DNA of 64,000 nucleotides, taken from positions 1 through 64,000 of the forward strand of contig CABUKB010000007.1 in the NCBI GenBank assembly GCA_902492045.1, read 5' to 3'. Below are positions 40,282 to 49,121 of the stretch, in pieces (within the stretch, counting starts at the first letter, position 1; every line of letters begins with the position of its first letter). Below the pieces are notes generated by a model. That model was not told where the DNA came from. It worked only from the letters and a program-made list of their open reading frames with translations, and did not search any database. This stretch comes from an uncultured Oscillospiraceae bacterium. GTDB lineage: Bacteria > Bacillota > Clostridia > Oscillospirales > Acutalibacteraceae. Both the position numbers and the translations under genes were made by a program.

Positions 40282-41014
40282 GGCGATCCTCCTCTCCGGA
40301 AAAAGCCGCCGAAAAGGCGGGCGTCGCGAACACCTCGTCCGGCCGGCCGTGGGCGAGCACCGTCTTGTCCAGCAGCACCACCCGGTCGGCCGCCCGCCGC
40401 ACGAACTCCAGATCGTGGGAGACGAGCAGGATCACCATATCGGCCGTGGCCTTGAGATCCTCGAGCAGGGAATAGAAATCCCGAAGCCCCGCCCGGTCCA
40501 CGCCGGATACCGGCTCGTCCAGCACAAGCAGGTCGGGCATGGGGAGGGTGGCAATCGCCAGCAGCACCCGTTGCAGTTCTCCGCCCGACAGCCGGCCCGC
40601 CGGGCGGTCAAGCAGCCCGTCCGCCCGGAAGCGGGAAAAATGCTCCCGCAGTTTACGTTCGATGCGGCGGCTTTTGGGAAGAAAGGCGGGATATGCGGAG
40701 GTAAAGGCCAGGGCCAGGTCATACACCGTCGCCGGGGACCCCCGGTCCAGATCCAGGGATTGGGGCACATAGCCGATGCGGGGCCTGCCCGCCGTGGATA
40801 CCCCGCCGTGGCCGCTGAAATCGACTTTGCCGGTGTGAGGGATTTCCCCAAGAATAGCCCGCAGCAGGGTGGATTTCCCCGCTCCGTTGCGGCCGATCAG
40901 GGCGGTCAGCTCTCCGCAATGCGCGTGAAGGCTGACATCCTGCAGCAGGACCGCGCCCCCCAGCGTGACGCCGATATGTTCAATTTTTAAGCAGTGCAGT
41001 CCGCAGTGTTCCAC
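40274..41014 (-). CDS. znuC: Zinc ABC transporter ATPase
   Basis: A 246-residue ABC ATPase: Walker A GRNGAGKST, Q-loop YVPQS, signature LSGGELQR, Walker B LLVLDEPVSGVD and H-loop SHD. It starts at GTG 41014 with AAAGGTGG nine bases upstream. It lies between the binding-protein and permease genes, the usual znuACB set, and overlaps znuB. Confidence 0.92.
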   Translation of the reverse strand: MEHCGLHCLKIEHIGVTLGGAVLLQDVSLHAHCGELTALIGRNGAGKSTLLRAILGEIPHTGKVDFSGHGGVSTAGRPRIGYVPQSLDLDRGSPATVYDLALAFTSAYPAFLPKSRRIERKLREHFSRFRADGLLDRPAGRLSGGELQRVLLAIATLPMPDLLVLDEPVSGVDRAGLRDFYSLLEDLKATADMVILLVSHDLEFVRRAADRVVLLDKTVLAHGRPDEVFATPAFSAAFSGEEDRRD

Positions 41015-41063
41015 TGTGTTTCCACCTTTCGCGGTCAGGATGAGCCGGGCCGGGAACAGACCC

Positions 41064-42008
41064 TTACCGATTTTCCAGCGCGCTCAGATTCGCATCCATG
41101 GCGGCCAGCCACCGTTCGGACGGGGCGGTCCCCTCTGCCGGTTTCACCGCCGTATCCAGAATCACCGTCCGGCTGGAGGCCGCGTAATCCGCGAGATAGG
41201 CGTATGCGACGGGATACTGCGCGTCGTACAGCAGCAGCACGTTTCGTCCCCGGACGGCGTCCGCCGCCGCCGCCAGTTCCCCCGCCGAAGCGCCGCTATC
41301 CTCCCCGATGGAGAGCGCGGCCGTGACATGGAGGGAGAGGTCGGCGGCCAGATACGCGGCCGAATCGTGAAAGGTCACACAGTCGAGGCCCTTCAGGGAC
41401 GAGGCCAGGCGGGCGGCGCGGGCTTCGATTTCCCGGATTTTTTCGAGATAGTTTTCGGCGTTGACCCGATAGTCCTCCGCATGGGCGGGATCGGCTTCCA
41501 TAAGCGCGTCCCGCAGATTTTCCACCTGCCGGGCATAGCGGGCGGGGCTCATCCAGATGTGCTCGTTGACCGTGTGATGGTGGTCCCCGCCGGATTCCTC
41601 CTCGCCGTGTTCGTGTTCCAGCCCGCCGCCCTCTAAGAGGGCAATCCCCTGTGCGGTGTCGGCCACCCGCAGATCCGGGAGCTGGGACAAGGCGGAGGAC
41701 AGGAAGGACTCGGCCCCTGCGCCGTTCAAAACCAGGAGATCCGCCCCTTTGAGGGCGATCATCTCCTCGGGCGACAGCTGATAATCGTGGAGGCAGCCGG
41801 TCTGAGGCTGGGTCAGACAGGAAACGGTCACGCCGTCGATGCCGCCCGCCACCTGGAGCGCGGCCGTGTACATGGGATAAAAACTCGCCACGACAGCAAA
41901 GCCTTCCTCCTGCCGGGTGCGGTAGTGCCCGAGCAGGGCTGTAATGCCCAGGGATGCCGCGGCAATGCCCGCCATAAGAAGCGCCACGCCGCCGTAAAGT
42001 CGTTTCAT
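41064..42008 (-). CDS. znuA: Zinc ABC transporter substrate-binding protein
   Basis: The 314-residue exported protein (N-terminal hydrophobic segment 7-24, no lipobox Cys, so possibly an uncleaved anchor) has the cluster A-I fold. Metal-ligand motifs are CLHDYQLSPEE, NEHIWMSP and TFHDSAAYL. A His/Asp/Glu-rich loop (EHEHGEEESGGDHHH) is typical of zinc rather than manganese proteins. It is the first gene of the operon, with a perfect palindrome just upstream. Confidence 0.9.
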   Translation of the reverse strand: MKRLYGGVALLMAGIAAASLGITALLGHYRTRQEEGFAVVASFYPMYTAALQVAGGIDGVTVSCLTQPQTGCLHDYQLSPEEMIALKGADLLVLNGAGAESFLSSALSQLPDLRVADTAQGIALLEGGGLEHEHGEEESGGDHHHTVNEHIWMSPARYARQVENLRDALMEADPAHAEDYRVNAENYLEKIREIEARAARLASSLKGLDCVTFHDSAAYLAADLSLHVTAALSIGEDSGASAGELAAAADAVRGRNVLLLYDAQYPVAYAYLADYAASSRTVILDTAVKPAEGTAPSERWLAAMDANLSALENR

Positions 42009-42025
42009 GAGCCGGTTCCTCTCTG

Positions 42026-42048
42026 TTATTGCAAACTGTTTGCAATAA
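42026..42048. promoter_or_regulatory. Perfect 23-bp palindrome, candidate Zur operator of the znu operon
   Basis: Arms TTATTGCAAAC (42026-42036) and GTTTGCAATAA (42038-42048) flank one T. It lies 17 bases upstream of the znuA start. Site length and symmetry fit a Fur-family dimer; the regulator itself is not in the window. Confidence 0.65.
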
Positions 42049-42161
42049 TCCTATCTCAATCGTCCCCAAAAGTCAAGGTTTCGGCCGGATGCTCAGAAAA
42101 AGAAGAGGGGAGGGTCCGGCGGCGGTTTTTGGTTCCGAGAGCGGAAAGCCCGGAATACTCC

Positions 42162-42190
42162 TTGTCAGACGGACGAAAATACAGTATAAT
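42162..42190 (+). promoter_or_regulatory. Predicted sigma-A promoter of darA-holB-ricT
   Basis: TTGTCA (42162-42167), 17-bp spacer, TATAAT (42185-42190). Confidence 0.8.
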
Positions 42191-42261
42191 AAAAGTGTTC
42201 CGGGAATTCCGCATGGGCAGATGCCGCCTGCCGGCGGCCGGAACAGTATGGAGGAACAGCT

Positions 42262-42588
42262 ATGTCAATGAAATTGATCTTTGCCATTGTCAATAAGGAC
42301 GACAGCGGTTCCGTTTCGTCCGCTTTGACCCGGGCGGGCTTTTCCGTCACCAAACTCGCCACCACCGGCGGCTTCCTTAAGGCGGGCAACACCACCTTCC
42401 TGATGGGGACCGACGACAGCCGGGTGGACGAGGTGATCTCGATTATCGAGCAGCACTCCCGCAAGCGCAGCCAGACGGTACTCAGCGACACGTACGGCGC
42501 CAGCACCTATGCCTCGTTCCCCATGGAGGTGACGGTCGGCGGCGCCACCGTGTTTGTCACCGACATCGAGCGTTATGAGAAGCTGTAA
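42262..42588 (+). CDS. darA: Cyclic-di-AMP receptor, PII-like (DarA/PstA)
   Basis: The 108-residue protein begins MKLIFAIVNKDDSGSVSSALTRAGFSVTKLATTGGFLKAGNTTFLMG and ends EVTVGGATVFVTDIERYEKL, the pattern of the PII-like c-di-AMP receptor YaaQ/PstA. The binding site of family members involves the GGF-x3-GN-x-T segment, present here. It precedes holB as in many Bacillota. GGAGG precedes ATG 42262. Confidence 0.93.
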   Translation: MSMKLIFAIVNKDDSGSVSSALTRAGFSVTKLATTGGFLKAGNTTFLMGTDDSRVDEVISIIEQHSRKRSQTVLSDTYGASTYASFPMEVTVGGATVFVTDIERYEKL

Positions 42589-42617
42589 CCGCTTTTGCGC
42601 AGAACGCGGGGGTTTCC

Positions 42618-43649
42618 ATGCGTTTTGACCGCGTGCCCGGGCCGACGCCGGATGCCGGCTTTCTGACGTTTGCCGGAAATAACGAGGCGAAAGAGCGGCT
42701 CTCCGCCTGTATCGACGGGGAGCGGCTTCCGCATGCCCTGCTGTTTGAAGGCCCGGCCGGCTGCGGGAAACGCACCCTGGCCCGGCTGACCGCCATGGCG
42801 GCGGTTTGCACCGGGGCAGGCGAAGGCGGGCGGCCCTGCGGCGCCTGCCCCGGTTGCCGCAAGGCCGCGTCGGGTTCCCATCCCGACATTCTCGAAATGG
42901 GGGGGGAGGGGTCCGCCCGCTCCTTCCATATCGAGACGGTCCGCGCTCTGCGGGAGGACGCTTACGTCCTTCCCAATGAGGCGCCCCGGCGGGTGTTCCT
43001 GCTCGCTGAGGTGCAGAATATGACCGAGCAGGCTCAGAACGCCCTGCTCAAAATCTTGGAAGAGCCGCCCGCGAGCGCGCTTTTCCTGTTAACTTGTGAA
43101 AACCGGGGGCAGCTTTTGGACACCATACGGTCCCGTCTGGTGATCCTGACGCTCTCCGGCCTGGCACAGGAGGAGGCCGAAACGCTGCTGGCCCGGCTTT
43201 TGCCCGGCACCTCCCCGGAAGACCGCCGTCAGGCGGCCCTCCTATCCGGGGGGGTGGTGGGACAAGCCCTTCGGGGATTGACCGACGGGGTTTACCAGAG
43301 GGTTCAGGAACTGGTTCCCGCCTTGGCGGCTGCGGTTGCCGCCCCGCTGGAACGGCCGCTTCTGCGGCTGACCGGGCGCCTGGAGAAGGACCGGGAGGTG
43401 TTGCCGGGGGTGCTCGCCGGGCTCGCGTTGGTGTTCCGGGATGCATTGGTTTTGCGCAGCGGCGGGTCGGACAGCCTCTCCATTGCCCCCGGCGCGGCGG
43501 CGGAACTGGCCCAAACCCTTTCCCGGGAGCGCCTTCTCCGTTTGCTCGACAGGGTGCGGGAATTGGACGATGCCCGGCGCCATAACGCCAATTACACGCT
43601 CCTCATCACCCGGCTGTGTGCCTGCCTGAGGCAGGATGCCGGGCGGTGA
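42618..43649 (+). CDS. holB: DNA polymerase III subunit delta'
   Basis: Clamp-loader subunit. The 343-residue protein has FEGPAGCGKRTLARL, the zinc module CGACPGC, a degenerate AAA+ core (RRVFLLAEVQNMTEQAQNALLKILEEPPASALFLLTC) and the arginine-finger SRC/SRL-type ending IRSRLVILTL. It follows darA by 29 bases and precedes ricT by 60. Confidence 0.92.
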   Translation: MRFDRVPGPTPDAGFLTFAGNNEAKERLSACIDGERLPHALLFEGPAGCGKRTLARLTAMAAVCTGAGEGGRPCGACPGCRKAASGSHPDILEMGGEGSARSFHIETVRALREDAYVLPNEAPRRVFLLAEVQNMTEQAQNALLKILEEPPASALFLLTCENRGQLLDTIRSRLVILTLSGLAQEEAETLLARLLPGTSPEDRRQAALLSGGVVGQALRGLTDGVYQRVQELVPALAAAVAAPLERPLLRLTGRLEKDREVLPGVLAGLALVFRDALVLRSGGSDSLSIAPGAAAELAQTLSRERLLRLLDRVRELDDARRHNANYTLLITRLCACLRQDAGR

Positions 43650-43709
43650 GGTTTCCGCCTTGGATGCGGCCATCCGGCCCCAAGGCGTATTGATAGGAAG
43701 GTGGATACG

Positions 43710-44579
43710 ATGGCCGAAATCATTGGAGTTCGCTTTAAAAATATGGGGAAGGTCTATTATTTCGATCCCGCCGGCAATACCCTTGAAAAGGGGGACCATG
43801 TGGTGGTGGAAACCGCCCGGGGCATGGAGTGCGGGGAGGTTGTCATTCCCAACAAGCAGGTATCGGACGAAACCCTGGTGAGGCCGCTCAAGCCGGTCCT
43901 GCGCCCGGCCGGGCCCGAAGATTTAAAGCGGGCGGGCGAAAACGCCGAGCGGGAGCGCAAGGCGATGCAGATCTGTCAGGAAAAGATCGCCGCGCACAAG
44001 CTGGACATGAAGCTCGTGGATGTGGAATATGCCTTTGATAATGCCAAAATCCTGTTTTACTTTACCGCCGACGGCCGGGTGGATTTCCGGGAACTGGTCA
44101 AGGATTTGGCCTCGGTTTTCCACACCCGCATCGAACTGCGCCAAATCGGGGTGCGGGATGAAGCCAAGATGCTCGGAGGGCTGGGCATCTGCGGGCGGCC
44201 CTTCTGCTGTTCCCAGTTTTTAGGGGATTTTCATCCGGTATCCATCAAAATGGCCAAAGAACAGGGCCTGTCCCTGAATCCGACGAAAATCTCGGGATCC
44301 TGCGGCCGCTTGATGTGCTGCCTGAAATACGAGCAGGAGGCGTATGAGTCCCTGCTGCGCATCACCCCCCGGCAGGGCGCGGTGGTCAACACGCCGGATG
44401 GCCGGGGTCAGGTGGTGGAAGCCAATCTGCTCACCGGAATCATCAAAGTGCGGCTGGAGAAGTCCCCGGATTCCCCTCCCGCCCCTTATCAGCGGGAAGT
44501 GGTCAAGGTGATCCGCGACGGCCGGGGCCGGCACCCGAAGGAAGAGGCGGACCCCGCCGGGGAAGAGGAAACCGAATGA
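43710..44579 (+). CDS. ricT: RicT/YaaT, PSP1-domain FeS protein
   Basis: The 289-residue protein has a PSP1 domain (about 60-160) with the FeS-ligand cysteines GICGRPFCC and GSCGRLMCCLKYE. In B. subtilis RicT with RicA/RicF guides RNase Y mRNA processing and affects biofilm and sporulation phosphorelay. Its place after holB is conserved. ATG 43710 follows AGGAAGG; a GTG nine bases upstream is less well spaced. Confidence 0.92.
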   Translation: MAEIIGVRFKNMGKVYYFDPAGNTLEKGDHVVVETARGMECGEVVIPNKQVSDETLVRPLKPVLRPAGPEDLKRAGENAERERKAMQICQEKIAAHKLDMKLVDVEYAFDNAKILFYFTADGRVDFRELVKDLASVFHTRIELRQIGVRDEAKMLGGLGICGRPFCCSQFLGDFHPVSIKMAKEQGLSLNPTKISGSCGRLMCCLKYEQEAYESLLRITPRQGAVVNTPDGRGQVVEANLLTGIIKVRLEKSPDSPPAPYQREVVKVIRDGRGRHPKEEADPAGEEETE

Positions 44580-44601
44580 AATAGGCCGGAAAACGGCGCG
44601 G

Positions 44602-44636
44602 AAAAGGCATGGACGTTTCATCGTCCATGCCTTTTT
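44602..44636. terminator. Bidirectional rho-independent terminator between ricT and rsmA
   Basis: AAAAGGCATGGACG (44602-44615) and CGTCCATGCCTTTT pair perfectly; A and T tracts on both sides suit both converging genes. Confidence 0.92.
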
Positions 44637-44751
44637 GATTGTGGGTATCTCCCCGCAGGACTTGCCCTGTGGCCGGGCCGCTCCAGGATGCGGCCGCCCT
44701 CAGGACACGGCGGACTTCCGCCGCAGCGCGCCGGACGGTCTGTCCGTATGA

Positions 44752-45618
44752 TTACAGCCGTTCTCCGACGGCGTCGGACAATGCGGCAAAGGCCTGCAGA
44801 GGGATTTCTTCCGCCCGGGCGGACGGCGAAATCCCGGCCGCGGCCAAAGCCGCGCAGACTGTCTGTTTCGGGTAGCCGCCGCCTGCGAGGGCGTTGGCAA
44901 TCGTCTTGCGCCGCTGGGCGAACGCCGTGCGGATCAGGCGGAACATGGCCGCTTCATCCCCTGTCCGGCAGGGCGGCTCCTCCCGGATTTGAAGACGCAT
45001 GACGGTGCTGTCCACCTTGGGGGCGGGAAGGAAGCTGCCGCGCGAAACCGGGAACAGCCGCTCGGCCCGGGCGTAATAATCCACGGCCAGCGTCACCGCC
45101 CCGCATGCCCTTGTGCCCGGGCGGGCACAGAGCCGCTCGGCCGCTTCCTTCTGCACCAGCACCGTGATGCTTTTTGCCGGCAGCCGGCTTTCCAGCAGGC
45201 GCATCAGCAGGGGCGAGGTGAGGTAATAGGGCAGGTTGGCGCAGACAACCAACGGCAGTCCGGGCGCTTTTTCCCGCATGAGGGCGGCCAGATCCAGGCG
45301 CATCGCGTCTGCCTGCACCACCTCCACATTGCCGCAGTCCCCCACCGTTTCGGCGAGTACCGGCAGCAGGCGGCGGTCCAATTCGACGCTGACGACCTTC
45401 TCCGCCACCCCGGCGAGTTCCCGGGTGAGCACCCCGATTCCGGGGCCGATCTCCAGGGCGGCGAATTCCGCCGGCAGGCCCTCCCGACAGGCGGCCGCCA
45501 TCCGGGGACAGACCGAAGGGTTGATGAGAAAATTTTGCCCCAGCGCCTTGGAAAAGGTGAAACCGTGGCGGCCGAGCAGGGTTTTGACGGCGCCGATATC
45601 TGTCAGATTGTCCATCAT
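44752..45618 (-). CDS. rsmA: 16S rRNA dimethyladenosine methyltransferase
   Basis: RsmA (KsgA) dimethylates two adjacent adenines near the 16S 3' end. The 288-residue protein shows GRHGFTFSKALGQNFLINP, the SAM motif LEIGPGIGVLTRELA, NLPYY (motif IV), and SRGSFLPAPKVDSTVMRL, then RTAFAQRRKTIANAL. ATG 45618 (or 45615) is used; the frame runs 62 codons further upstream into AT-rich promoter-like sequence and is rejected. It is divergent from the dCMP deaminase gene. Confidence 0.94.
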   Translation of the reverse strand: MMDNLTDIGAVKTLLGRHGFTFSKALGQNFLINPSVCPRMAAACREGLPAEFAALEIGPGIGVLTRELAGVAEKVVSVELDRRLLPVLAETVGDCGNVEVVQADAMRLDLAALMREKAPGLPLVVCANLPYYLTSPLLMRLLESRLPAKSITVLVQKEAAERLCARPGTRACGAVTLAVDYYARAERLFPVSRGSFLPAPKVDSTVMRLQIREEPPCRTGDEAAMFRLIRTAFAQRRKTIANALAGGGYPKQTVCAALAAAGISPSARAEEIPLQAFAALSDAVGERL

Positions 45619-45724
45619 GGCGTTCCGCCCTTTCATGAAAATGGAGGATGAAACCGCTTGTCCGGATGCGGGACGGCATGCGTCGAAAAATGCAAAAAAT
45701 TTTAGCAAAATCTTCATATTTTTA

Positions 45725-45753
45725 TTGCACATTCGCCGTTTGTAAGGTATCAT
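45725..45753 (+). promoter_or_regulatory. Predicted sigma-A promoter of the dCMP deaminase gene
   Basis: TTGCAC (45725-45730), 17-bp spacer, TATCAT (45748-45753), 35 bases before ATG 45788. Confidence 0.65.
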
Positions 45754-45787
45754 AGAGAGGGGACGTGATGAGGAAGGAAGGGAGCTT

Positions 45788-46276
45788 ATGCCAAGAAGGG
45801 ACAAGGAAAACTATTACCTGGACATCGCGCAGACGGTAGCGGAGCGCTGCACCTGCCTGCGCCGTCATTTCGGCGCCATCCTGGTGAAAAATGATCAAAT
45901 CATATCCACGGGCTATGTCGGCGCCCCCCGCGGCAGAAAAAACTGCACGGATTTGGGCACCTGCCTGCGGGAAAAGATGCAGATCCCCCGGGGCGAACGG
46001 TATGAACTGTGCCGTTCGGTCCATGCCGAGGCCAATGCCATCATTCATGCGTCCCGTGCCGATATGATCGGCGGCACCCTGTATCTTGTGGGGGTGGACG
46101 CCCGCACGGGCGAGCTTGTCCCCGACGCGAATCCCTGCGCCATGTGCAAGCGCCTGATTATCAACGCGGGCATTTCCCGTGTCGTCATACGCAACACCCC
46201 CGATGCCTTTACCGCCATCTATGTGCAGGAGTGGATTGAACAGGACGGCTCCTTAACGGGAGAATTCGGCTATTGA
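45788..46276 (+). CDS. dCMP/deoxycytidylate deaminase (ComEB-like)
   Basis: Deaminates dCMP to dUMP, the substrate for thymidylate synthase. The 162-residue zinc enzyme has the HAE motif (CRSVHAEANAIIHAS) and P-C-A-M-C (NPCAMCKRLIINAG). The extra Cys-rich N-terminal segment (CTCLRRHFG, CTDLGTC) is as in ComEB/dCMP deaminases that bind a second zinc. It is monocistronic, divergent from rsmA. Confidence 0.88.
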   Translation: MPRRDKENYYLDIAQTVAERCTCLRRHFGAILVKNDQIISTGYVGAPRGRKNCTDLGTCLREKMQIPRGERYELCRSVHAEANAIIHASRADMIGGTLYLVGVDARTGELVPDANPCAMCKRLIINAGISRVVIRNTPDAFTAIYVQEWIEQDGSLTGEFGY

Positions 46277-46341
46277 CCGGCGGGTAAAAGGTTGGATTTT
46301 GCGACTTTGTGAACATCTTTCAAGTTGCGATAAAAAAGGAT

Positions 46342-46370
46342 TTGATCCTTCAGGGGCGAAGTATTATACT
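46342..46370 (+). promoter_or_regulatory. Predicted sigma-A promoter of the small XRE gene
   Basis: TTGATC (46342-46347), 17-bp spacer, TATACT (46365-46370). Confidence 0.6.
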
Positions 46371-46416
46371 GAAATATGATACCAGCGCAATTTCGAGGTA
46401 AAGGAGAATACGCAGG

Positions 46417-46635
46417 ATGTATCTCGCCGAAAATTTGAAAATATTACGGAAAAAGCATCAGTTGACCCAGTCTCAGCTCGCGGTTATACTGGAAGTGGAC
46501 CGGTCGGCTTATTCCTGCTACGAGACGGGGAAAACCCGTCCGGATTACGAAAAGCTGATTAAGCTCTCCCGGTTTTATGGGGCAAGTATCGACGACCTTC
46601 TTCTCACCCGGTTTGAGGACGGAAACCGTTCTTAA
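46417..46635 (+). CDS. Small XRE-family regulator
   Basis: A 72-residue protein that is only a Cro/CI HTH (LAENLKILRKKHQLTQSQLAVILEVDRSAYSCYETGKTRPDYEKLIKLSRFYGASIDDLL). It stands alone between the dCMP deaminase and pduL. AAAGGAG precedes ATG 46417. Confidence 0.8.
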   Translation: MYLAENLKILRKKHQLTQSQLAVILEVDRSAYSCYETGKTRPDYEKLIKLSRFYGASIDDLLLTRFEDGNRS

Positions 46636-46656
46636 AGCCCCCGGCATGAAAACGCG

Positions 46657-46686
46657 AGACGGCCGCTGCCCCTGCAACGGCCGTCT
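46657..46686. terminator. Possible terminator between the XRE gene and pduL
   Basis: AGACGGCCG (46657-46665) and CGGCCGTCT (46678-46686) pair around a 12-base loop. The T content after it is low; both converging genes end here. Confidence 0.5.
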
Positions 46687-46709
46687 TCTCGTCGTGGGCT
46701 TTCCACGGG

Positions 46710-47285
46710 TTATCCGATGACCGTTCCCATCGTCCCCGGCGCCACGCATCCGGCGTTGGATTCGTCGGTGTCGATATGCATGGCCAGGGCGAACCGGTCG
46801 CTGACCCGCACCACCACGTCGCCGAATATCAGGCTGCGCCCGCCGCCGTCGATTTTGACCGACACTTCATCCCGGTCCTTTAATCCAAACGCCTCGGCAT
46901 CGGCCGGCGTCATATGAATATGCCGTTTGGCCGCGATAACCCCCTCGGCCAGTTCGACCTCGCCTTTCGGCCCGACCAGGCGGCAGGCGCCGCTGCCCGC
47001 AATGTCGCCCGATTCCCGGATGGGGGCGGTCACCCCGATGGCGCGCGCGTCGGTCAGCGACAGCTCCACCTGTGTCGCGCTGCGGACCGGGCCCAGGATG
47101 CTCACGCCGGTGAGGGTCTTTTTCGGCCCCACCACGTCCACCCGCTCGTTGCTGGCAAACTGCCCGGGTTGGGACAGCGGCTTTTTCACGGTGAGCTGAT
47201 ACCCTTTGCCGAACAGGGTCTCGAGATCCGCCTGTGTCACATGCACGTGGCGGGCGGAGGTTTCCACTAATACCTGACTGGCCAT
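46710..47285 (-). CDS. pduL: PduL-type phosphate acyltransferase
   Basis: Interconverts acyl-CoA and acyl phosphate. The 191-residue protein has two beta-barrel halves with the zinc-binding histidines in SARHVHV and AKRHIHM, and the MHIDTDESNA motif near the end. ATG 47285 is seven bases after AGGAAG; GTG 47291 is possible. No microcompartment genes are nearby, so it probably serves acetate or butyrate fermentation as a Pta substitute. It has its own promoter. Confidence 0.9.
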   Translation of the reverse strand: MASQVLVETSARHVHVTQADLETLFGKGYQLTVKKPLSQPGQFASNERVDVVGPKKTLTGVSILGPVRSATQVELSLTDARAIGVTAPIRESGDIAGSGACRLVGPKGEVELAEGVIAAKRHIHMTPADAEAFGLKDRDEVSVKIDGGGRSLIFGDVVVRVSDRFALAMHIDTDESNAGCVAPGTMGTVIG

Positions 47286-47341
47286 TTGCACACTTCCTGT
47301 AATTTGTATTCCTGCCGTTTGTCCGGCGGCAGCCTTGTATC

Positions 47342-47370
47342 ATTGTACCGCACCCCCGGGCTTTTTTCAA
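47342..47370 (-). promoter_or_regulatory. Predicted sigma-A promoter of pduL
   Basis: On the minus strand TTGAAA (47365-47370) and TACAAT (47342-47347) are 17 bp apart. Confidence 0.7.
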
Positions 47371-47406
47371 GGGGGAATCGAAAGCCGAAAGGAAAGAGAA
47401 TATCCC

Positions 47407-48009
47407 ATGAACGATTCCCGCGCTGCCGCGCTCGATGAACTCGCGGCCCGCTGCCGCTCCTGCACGGCCTGCGGCCTCGCCGCCACCCGCACCCATGTGG
47501 TATTCGGTACGGGGGTGCCCGATGCCGAGATCCTGATGGTGGGGGAGGGACCCGGCGAAAACGAAGACCTCCAGGGGGAACCCTTTGTCGGGCGGGGGGG
47601 CCAGCTTCTGGACAGGATGCTCGCCGCGGTCGGCCTGTCCCGGCGGCACAACGTGTATATCGCGAACATCGTCAAGTGCCGTCCGCCCAAAAACCGGGAT
47701 CCCCTGCCTGGGGAACAGGACGCCTGCATCGGCTGGCTCAAGGAGCAGGCCGCACTCCTGAAACCCAAAATCCTGGTCTGTCTGGGGCGGGTGGCGGCCT
47801 GCCGCCTGATTGATCCGAATTTCAAGGTGACCAAGGAACACGGGATTTTCGTGGAGAAAAACGGGATTTTGCGGATGGGGACGTTTCATCCCGCCTCCCT
47901 GCTGCGCAATCCGGGGCAGAAGCCTCTCGCCTTCGCGGATTTTCTGGCCCTGCGGGACCGCATCGGCACCGTGTGTACGCATACCGGGCTGGTGTATCCG
48001 GAGGACTGA
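47407..48009 (+). CDS. Uracil-DNA glycosylase, type 4/5 (FeS)
   Basis: Removes uracil from DNA. The 200-residue protein has the GEGPGENEDLQGEPFVGRGGQLLD active-site region, KCRPPKNRDP and the HPASLL end motif. Cysteines in CRSCTAC near residue 17 and in KCRPP and the following CIGW segment match the four ligands of the 4Fe-4S cluster in this family. GAAAGGAAAG precedes ATG 47407. Confidence 0.92.
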   Translation: MNDSRAAALDELAARCRSCTACGLAATRTHVVFGTGVPDAEILMVGEGPGENEDLQGEPFVGRGGQLLDRMLAAVGLSRRHNVYIANIVKCRPPKNRDPLPGEQDACIGWLKEQAALLKPKILVCLGRVAACRLIDPNFKVTKEHGIFVEKNGILRMGTFHPASLLRNPGQKPLAFADFLALRDRIGTVCTHTGLVYPED

Positions 48010-48031
48010 CGCAAGCCCGGCAACCGCATCG

Positions 48032-49054
48032 TTAGAACAGGTCCGGATAGCAGGCGCGGGCCAATTCCTCCGCTGCGTACGCCATGTAGTGGGAGGTGGA
48101 TCCCCGATACTTTTCGGTCAGGGCGAAAATGCGGTCGTTTTTCACCGCCGGTACCGTCTGCAAAGCGGTGTCGGCGAGGATCGAGGCTTTCATCGCCGCG
48201 CCGCCGTCCTCCGAGACCGAAAAGTCGGCGCCATAGGTGACGCCTGAGATCACCAGCACATCGGGTTTCCAGTCGTTGACCACGGTTTCTTTGCTGACAT
48301 TGGAATAGAGGGGGGCCGTGCAGACGTTGACCGTCCCCGCCGCTTCAGCAATGGACTGGAAGGGCGAGCCTTCGCCATAGGCGCACAGCATGCCGTCGGC
48401 GGAATAAGAGGCTTCGTAATACATCACCGTCACCCGGTCGGCCTCAGGGATCGGTTCCACCTTGGCTTTCACTTCATCCAGCCTTTCCTGCATGTCCGAA
48501 ACCAGGCGGTCCCCCTGTTCCGAGGCGAACAGGGCTTTGGACAGGGTGGCGATCCGTTCGGCAATCTCCTCATAGGTCACGGGGGAGGCCAGGGTCAGCA
48601 CCGTGACGCCCGCGTCGGCCAGCGTTTTCGCCAGGCTGCCGTCGGTATCGTTAAAGGTGTCGAGTACCACGAGGTCGGGGGTGAGGCCCAGGATCGCCTC
48701 CGCCTCGCTGGAAACCCGGCTTGTCACCTGGGCTGCTTTCTCGGAAAGGGCGGTGGTCACGGAGGAATCCATGTAATTCGAGATGCCCGCCACCCGGTCC
48801 GGCTCCACAAGGTCGAGGGTGATTTCGGCCGCCCAGACGGGCAGGACCACGATGTGCTGCGGTGCGGTTTGGATGGTGATGTCGCCGCCGGCGGCATCTT
48901 GGACGGTGACCGGCTCCGCGATCACGGAGGCGGCAGAGGCGCCGCCGGAGGAAGCCGGGGTTCCGGTGTCCGCGCAGGCGGCCAGGGAAAGAAGCAGAGC
49001 GGCGGCCAAAGCCGCGACGCCGCTCCTTTTCAAGAGTGTTTGCCAGGGTTTCAT
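48032..49054 (-). CDS. Corrinoid/iron ABC transporter substrate-binding lipoprotein
   Basis: The 340-residue protein has a signal peptide and classic lipobox LAAC, then a BtuF/FhuD-like fold (PeripBP_2), with IVVLPVWAAEITLDLVEPDRVAGIS and DLVVLDTFNDTDGS segments. The cobalamin riboswitch upstream makes a corrinoid the likely ligand. ATG 49054 follows AAAGGTGGA; a longer frame extends into the riboswitch. No permease or ATPase is next to it, so it must share another transporter. Confidence 0.85.
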   Translation of the reverse strand: MKPWQTLLKRSGVAALAAALLLSLAACADTGTPASSGGASAASVIAEPVTVQDAAGGDITIQTAPQHIVVLPVWAAEITLDLVEPDRVAGISNYMDSSVTTALSEKAAQVTSRVSSEAEAILGLTPDLVVLDTFNDTDGSLAKTLADAGVTVLTLASPVTYEEIAERIATLSKALFASEQGDRLVSDMQERLDEVKAKVEPIPEADRVTVMYYEASYSADGMLCAYGEGSPFQSIAEAAGTVNVCTAPLYSNVSKETVVNDWKPDVLVISGVTYGADFSVSEDGGAAMKASILADTALQTVPAVKNDRIFALTEKYRGSTSHYMAYAAEELARACYPDLF

Positions 49055-49121
49055 GGAATTTCCACCTTTCCGGACCGGTCTGACGCCGGTCCCTGTTTTC
49101 TTTTGTATCCCAGTTCCCCTG

